11,216 nucleotides of DNA from Chloroflexota bacterium (GTDB lineage Bacteria > Chloroflexota > Dehalococcoidia > SZUA-161): NCBI GenBank assembly GCA_016865955.1, contig VGNW01000060.1:1-11216 (forward strand), in the 5' to 3' direction. The first letter of the stretch is position 1; the number at the start of each line of letters is the position of its first letter. The notes beneath the pieces are model-generated. The model had not been told where the DNA came from, made no database searches, and saw only the letters and a list, made by a program, of their open reading frames with translations. Shown here piece by piece: positions 1 through 6,256 of this stretch. The translations under genes and the position numbers were made by a program.

Positions 1-784
1 TATGCAGCAGCATTTCTCCCAGACCTTCCCCCATTTTTAAGAGCACGTTACCTGTAAATCCATCCGTTACAAGCACATCCGCCACGCCCTTGGAGAGATG
101 TCTCCCTTCCACATTGCCTATGAAGTTAATCTTCGCTTTCTTAAGTAATTTATACGCCTTCTGGACTTCTTTGTTGCCCTTTGACTCCTCCTCACCGTTG
201 GAGAGCAGGGAAACCCTGGGCTGCGGTATGCCGTAAACCCTCTCCATATATACGCTGCCCATGTGAGCGAACTGTACCAGCATTTCAGGCTTGCACTCCG
301 AATTAGCCCCTATATCCAGACAGAGGATGGGTCCCGCCGGAAAACCGAAGACAGCTCCCAGTGCCGGACGGCTGATGCCCTTCTTCTTGCCCAGAGTCAG
401 GGTTGCAGCGGTTACCACTGCGCCCGTGTTCCCCGCCGAGACAAATCCGGCGACCTCCTTATTTTTGAGCAACTCAATACCGACAACAATCGAAGAATCT
501 CTCTTGCTCTTAATCGCCGCCACGGGGGATTCTCCCATCTCTATGACCTCGCTGGCAGGTGCAATGGTTAAATCCCTGTCCTTACATCCGCATTTCTCAA
601 ATTCTTCCTGCAAGACATTTTCAGGTCCCAGGAACACAACATCAATTTCGCCGTCCTCCTTAAGCGCTTCGAGCCCGCCTCTTATTATCTCTGTGGGCGC
701 ATTGTCGCCGCCCATGGCGTCCAGGGCGATTTTTATCTTTTTATCTGCAGAACCGGCCTCTTTTTGTTCCTTCTTCTTACCCAT
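1..784 (-). CDS. plsX: Phosphate acyltransferase PlsX, C-terminus cut by the window edge
   Basis: PlsX converts acyl-ACP and phosphate to acyl-phosphate, the donor for PlsY in the first step of phosphatidic acid synthesis. It is a peripheral cytoplasmic enzyme. Reading the minus strand from 784, the protein begins MGKKKEQKEAGSADKKIK and then shows the family hallmark ALDAMGGDNAP near residue 20. Further hallmarks are SAGNTGAVVTA, LCLDIGANSECKP and, close to the window edge, VTDGFTGNVLLKMGEG. About 261 residues are visible; the family is usually 320-350, so roughly the last fifth lies outside. The Lys-rich first 15 residues are extra to the conserved core. The ATG is preceded by GGAAAGGA at 6 bases, which decides the start. 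It overlaps the upstream activator gene by 8 bases (777-784), so translation is probably coupled. The usual rpmF/fabH/fabD neighbours are not seen on the visible side. Confidence 0.95.
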   Translation of the reverse strand, partial: MGKKKEQKEAGSADKKIKIALDAMGGDNAPTEIIRGGLEALKEDGEIDVVFLGPENVLQEEFEKCGCKDRDLTIAPASEVIEMGESPVAAIKSKRDSSIVVGIELLKNKEVAGFVSAGNTGAVVTAATLTLGKKKGISRPALGAVFGFPAGPILCLDIGANSECKPEMLVQFAHMGSVYMERVYGIPQPRVSLLSNGEEESKGNKEVQKAYKLLKKAKINFIGNVEGRHLSKGVADVLVTDGFTGNVLLKMGEGLGEMLLH

Positions 785-1748
785 TCTCTATCCTTTCCCC
801 GAGGTCGCAGCGCCCGCCCCAGCAGGCAATTACCCTGCCATCGAGAGATAACTGTGCTATATCGCAGAGGAGAGGACATGCCCGGCATTCCAGGGAGGAC
901 ATATCATAGTGAGCTTCACTCATCGCAAAACCCTTAAAGAAACTGATTTTGCTGCTGAGGGGCGCTTCTTCACGAGCGATAAGGGCAGCTCCGAAAGCGC
1001 CCGAAATCTCATGATGAGAAGGTATTATGAGCCTGTTACCCAGGCTCTCCTCCAGCGCCCTGATAATGCCCTTGTTAAAAGCTACTCCTCCCTGAAACAC
1101 TATAGGCGGCTGTATCTCCTTCCCCTGGCCAACATCGTTCAGATAGTTGCGCGCCAGTGCCTGACACAGCCCGTAGGTCATATCCTCCAATCGATACCCC
1201 GTCTGCTGCTTGTGTATCATGTCCGACTCTGCAAATACAGTGCATCGCCCTGCGATGTGCACCGGTTTTCTACTCCGAAGCGCTAACTCCCCGAAGTCTT
1301 CTATTCTCAAGTTGAGTCTCGACGCCTGCTGGTCGAGAAAGCTGCCTGTGCCTGCGGCACAGACTGTATTCATGGCGAAATCGACGACCATACCATCACG
1401 TATGAGAATCAGCTTGGCATCCTGCCCCCCTATCTCTATGACGGTGCGGACATCAGGGACAAAATGAAGGGCAGCCATAGCCTGAGCAGTAATCTCGTTC
1501 TTGACCACGTCAGCGCCCACCATTACCCCTGCCAGGTAACGGGCACTGCCTGTGGTACACACACTACGGATACTGACATCTGCGGGAATCTGTCCCTTAA
1601 GCTCCCGCAGCCCCTGCTGTAGTACAGCAACCGGCCTGCCCTGTGTACGAAGATAGTTATAGGCGATGAGCTCTGCCCTGTCCGTAACCAGGGCACATTT
1701 GGTAGTAACCGAGCCAACATCTATTCCGAGATAGGCATCCATCATCAT
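777..1748 (-). CDS. 2-hydroxyacyl-CoA dehydratase activator family ATPase (BadF/HgdC type) with Cys-rich tail
   Basis: The 323-residue protein is of the ASKHA-fold ATPase family that injects one electron, driven by ATP, into 2-hydroxyacyl-CoA dehydratases or benzoyl-CoA reductases. It has the phosphate-1 loop LGIDVGSVTTK (residues 7-17), IEIGGQDAK (104-112), and both cluster cysteines expected for a 4Fe-4S shared between two subunits: Cys130 in NTVCAAGTGSF and Cys169 in AGRCTVFAESD. The second nucleotide loop is FQGGVAFNKG (218-227). HgdC and FldI are about 260-270 residues. Here a further ~60 residues carry five cysteines (288, 291, 295, 309, 314) in a C-x2-C-x3-C...C-x4-C pattern ending GGRCDLGERIENG. 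This resembles the cysteine segment that follows the activase module in larger fusion proteins, from memory. No dehydratase alpha/beta subunit gene is in the window. Start: three Met codons in a row (MMMDAYLG) with only a weak AAGAG upstream, so it could begin at any of them. Confidence 0.88.
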   Translation of the reverse strand: MMMDAYLGIDVGSVTTKCALVTDRAELIAYNYLRTQGRPVAVLQQGLRELKGQIPADVSIRSVCTTGSARYLAGVMVGADVVKNEITAQAMAALHFVPDVRTVIEIGGQDAKLILIRDGMVVDFAMNTVCAAGTGSFLDQQASRLNLRIEDFGELALRSRKPVHIAGRCTVFAESDMIHKQQTGYRLEDMTYGLCQALARNYLNDVGQGKEIQPPIVFQGGVAFNKGIIRALEESLGNRLIIPSHHEISGAFGAALIAREEAPLSSKISFFKGFAMSEAHYDMSSLECRACPLLCDIAQLSLDGRVIACWGGRCDLGERIENG

Positions 1749-1810
1749 CTCTTATCCATCGAGCCATCGCCGGTTTATCCGGGCACAGCGCCCTCTAATC
1801 TCTCTTTTCT

Positions 1811-1823
1811 GGCATAATATGCC
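1811..1823. repeat. 13-bp palindrome in the leader of the activator-plsX operon
   Basis: GGCATAATATGCC consists of two perfect 6-base arms around one central base. It lies about 60 bases upstream of the activator start and about 100 bases downstream of the predicted promoter, inside the presumed 5' untranslated leader. The shape suits a dimeric repressor site, or it may be chance in AT-rich DNA. No regulator gene is adjacent. Confidence 0.4.
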
Positions 1824-1921
1824 CTTTTCCTCGCCGGAATCGTGATTCTATTTCCTGCTATCTATTATGTTTCGAGCATAGCTCCAGAACAGAAAGGCTA
1901 GACCTTCCCTAATTTCGCCCT

Positions 1922-1950
1922 AGTATAGATAGAAACAGCCAACAGGTCAA
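1922..1950 (-). promoter_or_regulatory. Predicted sigma-70-type promoter for activator-plsX operon
   Basis: On the minus strand TTGACC (1945-1950) and TATACT (1922-1927) are separated by exactly 17 bases; each hexamer differs from consensus by one base. Transcription would start near 1914, leaving an unusually long leader of about 165 bases before the activator start. A 7-base inverted repeat (AGATTTT at 1950-1956, AAAATCT at 1966-1972) abuts the upstream edge of the -35 hexamer and could be an operator or an AT-rich upstream element. The rest of 1749-2023 holds no convincing ORF or RNA gene. Confidence 0.75.
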
Positions 1951-2023
1951 GATTTTCAGTTCGTAAAAATCTCACAAGATTGTATAGTTTTATGTTTAGT
2001 TGTCGAACGCAAAAAAATAGTAA

Positions 2024-2401
2024 TCAGCTCACAGCGTTCTCAATATGCTCCAGGCGGGAGAGCTTATTATCAGCCTTAAGCTCCACGGCAATCACATCGA
2101 TGCGCCACGACTGCGGCAAGCTGCTGCAGTTTTGTAGATAAATATCTGCCAGAGCGACCAGTTTCCTGCTCTTGAAAGGTGTAATAGACTCCTCGGGGAT
2201 ACCGAATCCGGAGCTTTTTTTGGTGCGCACCTCCACAAAAACAAGGCAGTCGCTCTGCCTTGCGATTATGTCAATTTCTCCCTCGCGGCAGCGGAAATTA
2301 CGCTGCACGATTTTGTACCCGCGCTTCTTGAGGAAGTCCACAGCCAGCTTCTCCCCGAGTGCTCCGACTTCTTTACGCTGCAAAGACATGTCCTTAGTCA
2401 T
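2024..2401 (-). CDS. yraN: YraN/UPF0102 family nuclease-fold protein
   Basis: The 125-residue protein is in the usual size range (about 110-130) for this widespread bacterial family with a PD-(D/E)xK-like endonuclease fold. Its exact role is unsettled; DNA processing or repair has been proposed. The family signature is clear: GALGEKLAVDFLKKRGYKI (residues 13-31), then GEIDIIA (41-47), and VFVEVRTK (54-61). The Asp of GEID and the E-V-R of VEVR correspond to the metal-binding core. The start is uncertain between Met1, which has a weak GAAG about 6 bases upstream, and Met5 (MSLQRKE), where AAGGA sits too close. It lies downstream of pcrA, separated by a 208-base gap filled with hairpin repeats. 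Co-transcription with pcrA is possible but not shown. No obvious terminator follows; the downstream DNA holds the activator promoter. Confidence 0.9.
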   Translation of the reverse strand: MTKDMSLQRKEVGALGEKLAVDFLKKRGYKIVQRNFRCREGEIDIIARQSDCLVFVEVRTKKSSGFGIPEESITPFKSRKLVALADIYLQNCSSLPQSWRIDVIAVELKADNKLSRLEHIENAVS

Positions 2402-2437
2402 TACGCTTCACATCTCACAAATAACATGGTTAACTTC

Positions 2438-2598
2438 TGTAGGGGCGTTCTGCCGAACGCCCACCGGATAAGCGGGAGCAGATGCTCCTGCCTATCCAGG
2501 AACAGACAAGGGGCTTAAGCCCCTTGTCTCTCTGCGGATAATAACATCCTGAGCAAACAGTTGTAAATATGATGGGCACAGCATGCTGTGCCCCTACA
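2438..2598. repeat. 161-bp hairpin-rich repeat element bounded by GTAGGGGC-type inverted ends
   Basis: TGTAGGGGC at 2438-2446 and its exact reverse complement GCCCCTACA at 2590-2598 bound a block with four stem-loops. These are: GGGCGTTC-TGCC-GAACGCCC (2443-2462); an interrupted hairpin with GGATA/TATCC outer arms (2466-2497) and GGAGCA/TGCTCC inner arms (2475-2488); a perfect 26-base palindrome at 2504-2529 centred on GGGGCTTAAGCCCC; and a perfect 20-base palindrome at 2574-2593 centred on CAGCATGCTG. There is no U-tract on either strand, so these are not standard intrinsic terminators. The block fills the pcrA-yraN gap and looks like a REP/MITE-like composite; no transposase is present. Confidence 0.75.
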
Positions 2599-2609
2599 AT
2601 ATATAATTC

Positions 2610-4760
2610 TTACCCTACCTTCTGCAGCGGCGCAAGGCTGAAGAGTAACTTTTTAACACCCGCATCTCCCTTGAAGGCGACAGTGACCTCGTGGTCGCCA
2701 CCGGATGCTGTACAACTGACCACAATGCCCTCGCCGAACATGGCATGGCAAACGCGCTCACCTGCTTTGAGCGGAGGCGCAGAAGGCGCGGCAACTACAA
2801 CTTCGGGTTGTTTGCGGGCTGTGTCGGCTGACCTCATGCCGGGCGCAGTCATTAAGTCAGGAGGTATATCTTTCAGGAAGCGTGAGGGCGGATTGTGGGC
2901 GCTGCTGCCCATGAGGCTGCGGCGCAGCGCATACACCAGATAGACCTTCTCCTTGGCTCGGGTTATCCCCACATAGCAAAGACGGCGCTCCTCTTCCATC
3001 TGCTCGGGGTCGGGCAGCGACTTGAAATGAGGCAGCACGCCCTCCTCCATGCCCACGATGAACACCACCGGGAACTCCAGCCCCTTCGCCTGGTGCAATG
3101 TGATGAGGGTCGTTGCCTCCACCTTTTCATCGAGTTCGTCCACATCGGAGACCAGAGCCACCTCCTCCAGAAGTGCCGCCAGCCCCTCCCGGGGCGTGAG
3201 GTCGCGGAACCCGGCAGCCACCGTGCACAGCTCCATAATGTTCTCCCATCTCTCCTCGCCATCCGCGCCTTCCAATATGTACTTCTTGTACCCGGTCTTA
3301 TCCAGCACAAGGTCGAGCAAGTCCACCAGGCTCAATTCCCGGCTCTTATCTATCAGCTCATCGAGCAGCTTAACAAAATTGCCCAGCGCCTGGCTGCTCC
3401 GGGAGGAAATCGGGGACTCCTCTCCGCCGGCGATGAGTTTCAGGGCATCGTAATAGGGCAATCCTTTCTGATTCGCCCATGACTCAAGCTCGGCGATGGT
3501 GCGCTGCCCGATGCCCCGCACCGGCACATTTATCACGCGAGAGAGGCTCATGGCATCATAGGGGTTGTGTATCAGCCTTAAGTATGCGACTACATCCTTG
3601 ACCTCGCGCCGCTCGTAGAACCGCGTAGCGCCCACAAGCCTGTAGGGAAACCCGTAGCGGACGAACTCCTCCTCCAGAGCGCGCGACTGGGCGTTGGTGC
3701 GGTACATGATGGCGATGTCTCCCGCCTTCCAGCGGCGGCTTGACACCAGCTTCTCCACCTCGCTGACCACAAAATGGGCTTCCTCCTGCTCGTTATAGGT
3801 CTGAGCGACGGTGATGGGGACGCCTTCGACATTCTCAGTCCACAGCTTCTTCTTTTTCCGTTTCTGGTTGGCAGCGATGACATGGTCGGCAGCCTTGAGT
3901 ATGGTCCGGGTGGAGCGGTAGTTCTGCTCCAGGAGTATCACCTTGACATCGGGGTAATCACGCTCGAAGTCCAGGATATGCCGCAAATCCGCCTGCCTCC
4001 AGGAATATATCGACTGGTCGGGGTCGCCCACCACACAGATATTGCGGTACTTACCCGCTAACTGTTTGGAGATAATATATTGCGCCAGGTTGGTATCCTG
4101 AAACTCGTCTATCATCACATGGAGGTAGCGGGACTGGTATTTTGCCAGGACATCGGGCTGGTTGCGGAAAAGCTGCACCGTCCTCATAATCAGGTCGTCG
4201 AAATCGAGGGCGCCAGCCTCGGTTAAAAGCTCCTGATAGCGTTCGTAAACCCGGTGCACCACCTCTTCGTAATAGCTGCCCACATGGCTGCGGTATTCCT
4301 GAGGTGCAAGCAGCCCGGACTTGGCGGCGGAGATGGCTGTGCCGACGGCTCGCGGCGGGTACTGCTTGGGATCGAGCCCTATCCGCTCGATGGCGCGCTT
4401 CAGCAGGCTGACCTGGTCGCCATCGTCATAGATAAGGAAGTCCTTGCTAATGCCGGCACGCTCAGCCTCCATGCGCAGAATGCGGGCGCAGGTGGCATGG
4501 AAGGTGCCCAGCGTCAAGCCTTCCACGGTGCGACCCAGCAGATGATACACCCTTTCCCTCATCTCGCGGGCTGCCTTGTTGGTGAAGGTAACCGCCAGGA
4601 TGCGGTAAGGGCTGATGCCGCAGACGGTTATCAGGTAAGCTACGCGGTGCGCGATGACGCGGGTCTTGCCCGACCCCGGTCCTGCCACGATAAGCACAGG
4701 TCCCTCGATGGTCTGTACAGCCTCTTTTTGAGGAGGATTAAGTCCGGCTAAAATGTCCAT
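2610..4760 (-). CDS. pcrA: ATP-dependent DNA helicase PcrA/UvrD (superfamily 1)
   Basis: This is a 716-residue 3'-5' SF1A helicase, full length for PcrA/UvrD (about 720-740), acting in nucleotide excision repair, replication restart and removal of stalled RNA polymerase. Motifs in order: Walker A AGPGSGKTR (26-34), Ia TFTNKAAREM (58-67), Walker B DEFQDTN (218-224), III VVGDPDQSIYSWR (243-255), IV LEQNYRST (277-284), V TLHQAKGLEFPVVF (554-567), and VI VGITRAKE (597-604) with its arginine finger. After a low-complexity linker, residues 666-716 (GERVCHAMFGEGIV...) match the C-terminal Tudor-like fold that lets PcrA bind RNA polymerase, so the tail is intact. The commoner motif V is TLHSAKG; here it has Gln for Ser, which is tolerated. 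The start MDILAGLNPPQKEAV fits the family, although only a weak purine-rich GAAGAAA precedes it. The gene follows speE after 165 bases holding two repeat elements. Confidence 0.97.
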   Translation of the reverse strand: MDILAGLNPPQKEAVQTIEGPVLIVAGPGSGKTRVIAHRVAYLITVCGISPYRILAVTFTNKAAREMRERVYHLLGRTVEGLTLGTFHATCARILRMEAERAGISKDFLIYDDGDQVSLLKRAIERIGLDPKQYPPRAVGTAISAAKSGLLAPQEYRSHVGSYYEEVVHRVYERYQELLTEAGALDFDDLIMRTVQLFRNQPDVLAKYQSRYLHVMIDEFQDTNLAQYIISKQLAGKYRNICVVGDPDQSIYSWRQADLRHILDFERDYPDVKVILLEQNYRSTRTILKAADHVIAANQKRKKKKLWTENVEGVPITVAQTYNEQEEAHFVVSEVEKLVSSRRWKAGDIAIMYRTNAQSRALEEEFVRYGFPYRLVGATRFYERREVKDVVAYLRLIHNPYDAMSLSRVINVPVRGIGQRTIAELESWANQKGLPYYDALKLIAGGEESPISSRSSQALGNFVKLLDELIDKSRELSLVDLLDLVLDKTGYKKYILEGADGEERWENIMELCTVAAGFRDLTPREGLAALLEEVALVSDVDELDEKVEATTLITLHQAKGLEFPVVFIVGMEEGVLPHFKSLPDPEQMEEERRLCYVGITRAKEKVYLVYALRRSLMGSSAHNPPSRFLKDIPPDLMTAPGMRSADTARKQPEVVVAAPSAPPLKAGERVCHAMFGEGIVVSCTASGGDHEVTVAFKGDAGVKKLLFSLAPLQKVG

Positions 4761-4779
4761 AATTGTTTCTTCTATTGAA

Positions 4780-4807
4780 GTAGGGGCTCAAAATTTTGAG
4801 CCCCTAC
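4780..4807. repeat. 28-bp perfect palindrome of the GTAGGGGC family
   Basis: Both ends read GTAGGGGC, facing inwards, with the centre CTCAAAATTTTGAG, so all 28 bases are self-complementary. It shares its 8-base arm with the elements at 2438, 2590 and 9120 but has a different core. It lies 20 bases upstream of the pcrA start codon, so on the pcrA transcript it would form a strong hairpin close to the ribosome binding region. Confidence 0.8.
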
Positions 4808-4848
4808 GCCATCTCCTAATCCTTTAAGCTATATGGATTGTCATCATC

Positions 4849-4882
4849 TTCCCCTTTTCTAAAGGGGGATTGAGGGGGATTA
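4849..4882. repeat. 34-bp CCCC-TTT / AAA-GGGGG hairpin repeat, copy 1
   Basis: This 34-base unit has a CCCCTTT...AAAGGGG stem followed by a second GGGGG run and ATTA. It matches the unit at 9322-9355 in length and layout: both begin TTCCCC, share TAAAGGGGG, and end AGGGGGATTA. It lies between speE and pcrA. Confidence 0.7.
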
Positions 4883-4925
4883 CGAGTTGCGTCCGGTATG
4901 CAATCACGCAAGCCAGGTGAGCGAC

Positions 4926-5840
4926 CTAATACGTGAAAAACGGCTTATCCCTGGTGATGACTGTCTTCTCCTCAGCAAGCTGCCGGCGGAGGTATCGGGG
5001 CATAGAGAACAGCCCGGGGTGCGCAGCCCCGTCGTACATGCGCAATGGTCTGCTGACCCGTGACTTTATCCTGCGGTCTATCTCCGCCTCGGTAAGCTGA
5101 CGTGGGTCCGTGCCCTGCGAGACCACGGCGAAACCCCACGGCCCGCCGAACGAGGGTACTTCCACCTGATAAGGGGCAACCACGCGGAACACCTTGCTCA
5201 GCGTATTTAGCACCGCCAGAAACGTAGGTGGCTTCACCAGCGCCGTCGTTCCCGCCTGCAGCGACATCAAACCGCCCTTCTTCAGCTTCCTGCCGAGGTC
5301 GCGATAAAACTCCTTGGTGAACAGCAGATAGGCAGGCCCCTCCTCCAGAGGCTCTGTGAGGTCGATCACCATTACATCGAACCTGTCCTTCGTCTCGTCA
5401 ACATATTTCAGAGCGTCCATGTGCAGAAGCTCGACACGTTTGTCCTCGAACGCGCCCTCGCTCAGGGAAGGGAGATATTTCCAGCATACCTCGGGCACCT
5501 TTTTATCTATATCTACCATCACCACCCGCTTCACCGTCTTATGCACCAGCACCTCCCTCAAAGTAGCGCCCTCACCTCCCCCGGCTATGAAAACAGTCTC
5601 AGGTTTGGGGTGAGCAATCATCGCCGGATGCACCAGCGCCTCATGGTAGATAAACTCGTCCGACTCGCTGCACTGAATCTTGCCGTCCAGAATCAAACAC
5701 CTGCCGAAGCTGGGAGTATCCAGCACCTGTATGGACTGGTACTTCGATTTCCCGATGTACGGCATGGCGCTGACGCTGAACTGCTGGATATAAGTAGGGC
5801 TGACGCAGTCCCAGAACCAGTTTATCTGTTTCTCTTGCAT
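4926..5840 (-). CDS. speE: Polyamine aminopropyltransferase (SpeE superfamily, ACL5/Thermus-like type)
   Basis: The 304-residue enzyme transfers the aminopropyl group of decarboxylated S-adenosylmethionine to an amine. It has an N-terminal beta-strand domain with SDEFIYHEALVHP (60-72), and a Rossmann core with GGGEGATLREVLVHKTV (87-103), the acidic nucleoside contact MVDID (108-112), and VIDLTEP (158-164), whose Asp160 fits the catalytic position. Several segments resemble plant thermospermine synthase ACL5 and the Thermus aminopropylagmatine enzyme (recalled from memory) more than E. coli SpeE: GGGEGATLRE rather than GGGDGA; EEGPAYLLFTKEFY (166-179); VPSFGGPWGF (228-237); and a C-terminal extension EIDRRIKSRVSRPLRMY ending near DKPFFTY. 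The acceptor could therefore be agmatine or a triamine rather than putrescine. The start follows the speD stop by 3 bases; the AAGGGGG ribosome site lies inside the speD end, so the two are translationally coupled. Confidence 0.88.
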   Translation of the reverse strand: MQEKQINWFWDCVSPTYIQQFSVSAMPYIGKSKYQSIQVLDTPSFGRCLILDGKIQCSESDEFIYHEALVHPAMIAHPKPETVFIAGGGEGATLREVLVHKTVKRVVMVDIDKKVPEVCWKYLPSLSEGAFEDKRVELLHMDALKYVDETKDRFDVMVIDLTEPLEEGPAYLLFTKEFYRDLGRKLKKGGLMSLQAGTTALVKPPTFLAVLNTLSKVFRVVAPYQVEVPSFGGPWGFAVVSQGTDPRQLTEAEIDRRIKSRVSRPLRMYDGAAHPGLFSMPRYLRRQLAEEKTVITRDKPFFTY

Positions 5841-5843
5841 TGG

Positions 5844-6188
5844 TTAAAGCCCCCTTTTCAACTCGACAACGGAAGGGTTGCCGGACTCAAGTCTATCTAT
5901 AATAAGCTTGGCTGCCTCCTCGGGACGGAACAAATCGCCATAGGTGAACACATCGATAGCGGCATAATTGTACTCGGGCCAGGTGTGAATACAGAGGTGA
6001 GCGCCGGTAATCAACACCACCCCGCTGATACCCTGGGGCAAAAAGCGATGAAAGGACTCTCCTATCACAGCGTTTCCGGCGTCTTTTGCCACGTAGTGCA
6101 GGACATCCTTGATGAAATCGAGATCGTCGAGACGGTCTTTGTTGCACTCCTTCAGGTCGAGAAGGAAATGCCTTCCCATGGTGCGCAT
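5844..6188 (-). CDS. speD: S-adenosylmethionine decarboxylase-like protein lacking the pyruvoyl serine and catalytic cysteine
   Basis: The 114-residue protein is colinear with class 1b bacterial AdoMet decarboxylase. It begins MRTMGRHFLLDLKEC, then FHRFLPQGISGVV (46-58), HLCIHTWPEYNYAAIDVFTYGD (64-85). From this start the numbering coincides with the Thermotoga maritima enzyme as recalled. In that family, self-cleavage occurs between Glu62 and Ser63 to make the pyruvoyl cofactor, and Cys83 is the proton donor. Here 62-63 are Gly-Ala (ITGAHLC) and 83 is Tyr (FTYGD), while Ser55 and His68 remain and position 66 is Cys. Canonical processing and catalysis therefore look impossible, although the reading frame and fold motifs are intact. 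Start: AAGGTG lies 6 bases before the ATG at 6188. An in-frame TTG at 6206 would add six residues but lies at the predicted transcription start and lacks a ribosome site. Coupled to speE. Confidence 0.85.
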   Translation of the reverse strand: MRTMGRHFLLDLKECNKDRLDDLDFIKDVLHYVAKDAGNAVIGESFHRFLPQGISGVVLITGAHLCIHTWPEYNYAAIDVFTYGDLFRPEEAAKLIIDRLESGNPSVVELKRGL

Positions 6189-6214
6189 TTTACTCACCTT
6201 ATCCAACTCGATTC

Positions 6215-6243
6215 ATTATATAGGATGGAGGCTCTTTTCTCAA
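6215..6243 (-). promoter_or_regulatory. Predicted strong promoter for the speD-speE(-pcrA-yraN) unit
   Basis: On the minus strand TTGAGA (6238-6243) and a perfect TATAAT (6215-6220) are spaced by 17 bases. Transcription would begin near 6208, about 20 bases before the ATG at 6188, which supports that start over the upstream TTG. Confidence 0.8.
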
Positions 6244-6256
6244 ACAGGCTCTTTTC
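6229..6256. repeat. Tandem 11-bp direct repeat between the divergent promoters
   Basis: AGGCTCTTTTC occurs at 6229-6239 and again at 6246-6256, a 17-base period. A partial third AGGCT lies at 6261-6265. The first copy covers part of the -35 region of the speD promoter and the second covers the -35 of the rightward promoter. This placement suits a shared regulator acting on both directions. Confidence 0.6.

Noticed and set aside
291..851. 186-codon plus-strand open frame at the left end
   Set aside because: It is a shadow of plsX, which has no stop from 784 to the edge on the minus strand and shows the ALDAMGGDNAP signature.
1749..2023. Riboswitch or small RNA in the plsX operon leader
   Set aside because: I could not build a recognisable conserved aptamer fold; only short inverted repeats are visible.
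2504..2529. Perfect 26-base palindrome considered as an intrinsic terminator for pcrA
   Set aside because: No T-run follows on either strand; it fits better as part of a repeat block.
5844..6188. Calling the speD-like gene a pseudogene
   Set aside because: The frame is complete, the fold motifs are conserved, and promoter and ribosome site are strong. Only active-site residues differ, which fits changed function better than decay.
6189..6206. TTG start at 6206 for the speD-like gene
   Set aside because: It would lie at the predicted transcription start with no ribosome site, whereas the ATG at 6188 has AAGGTG at 6 bases and gives numbering that matches the family.
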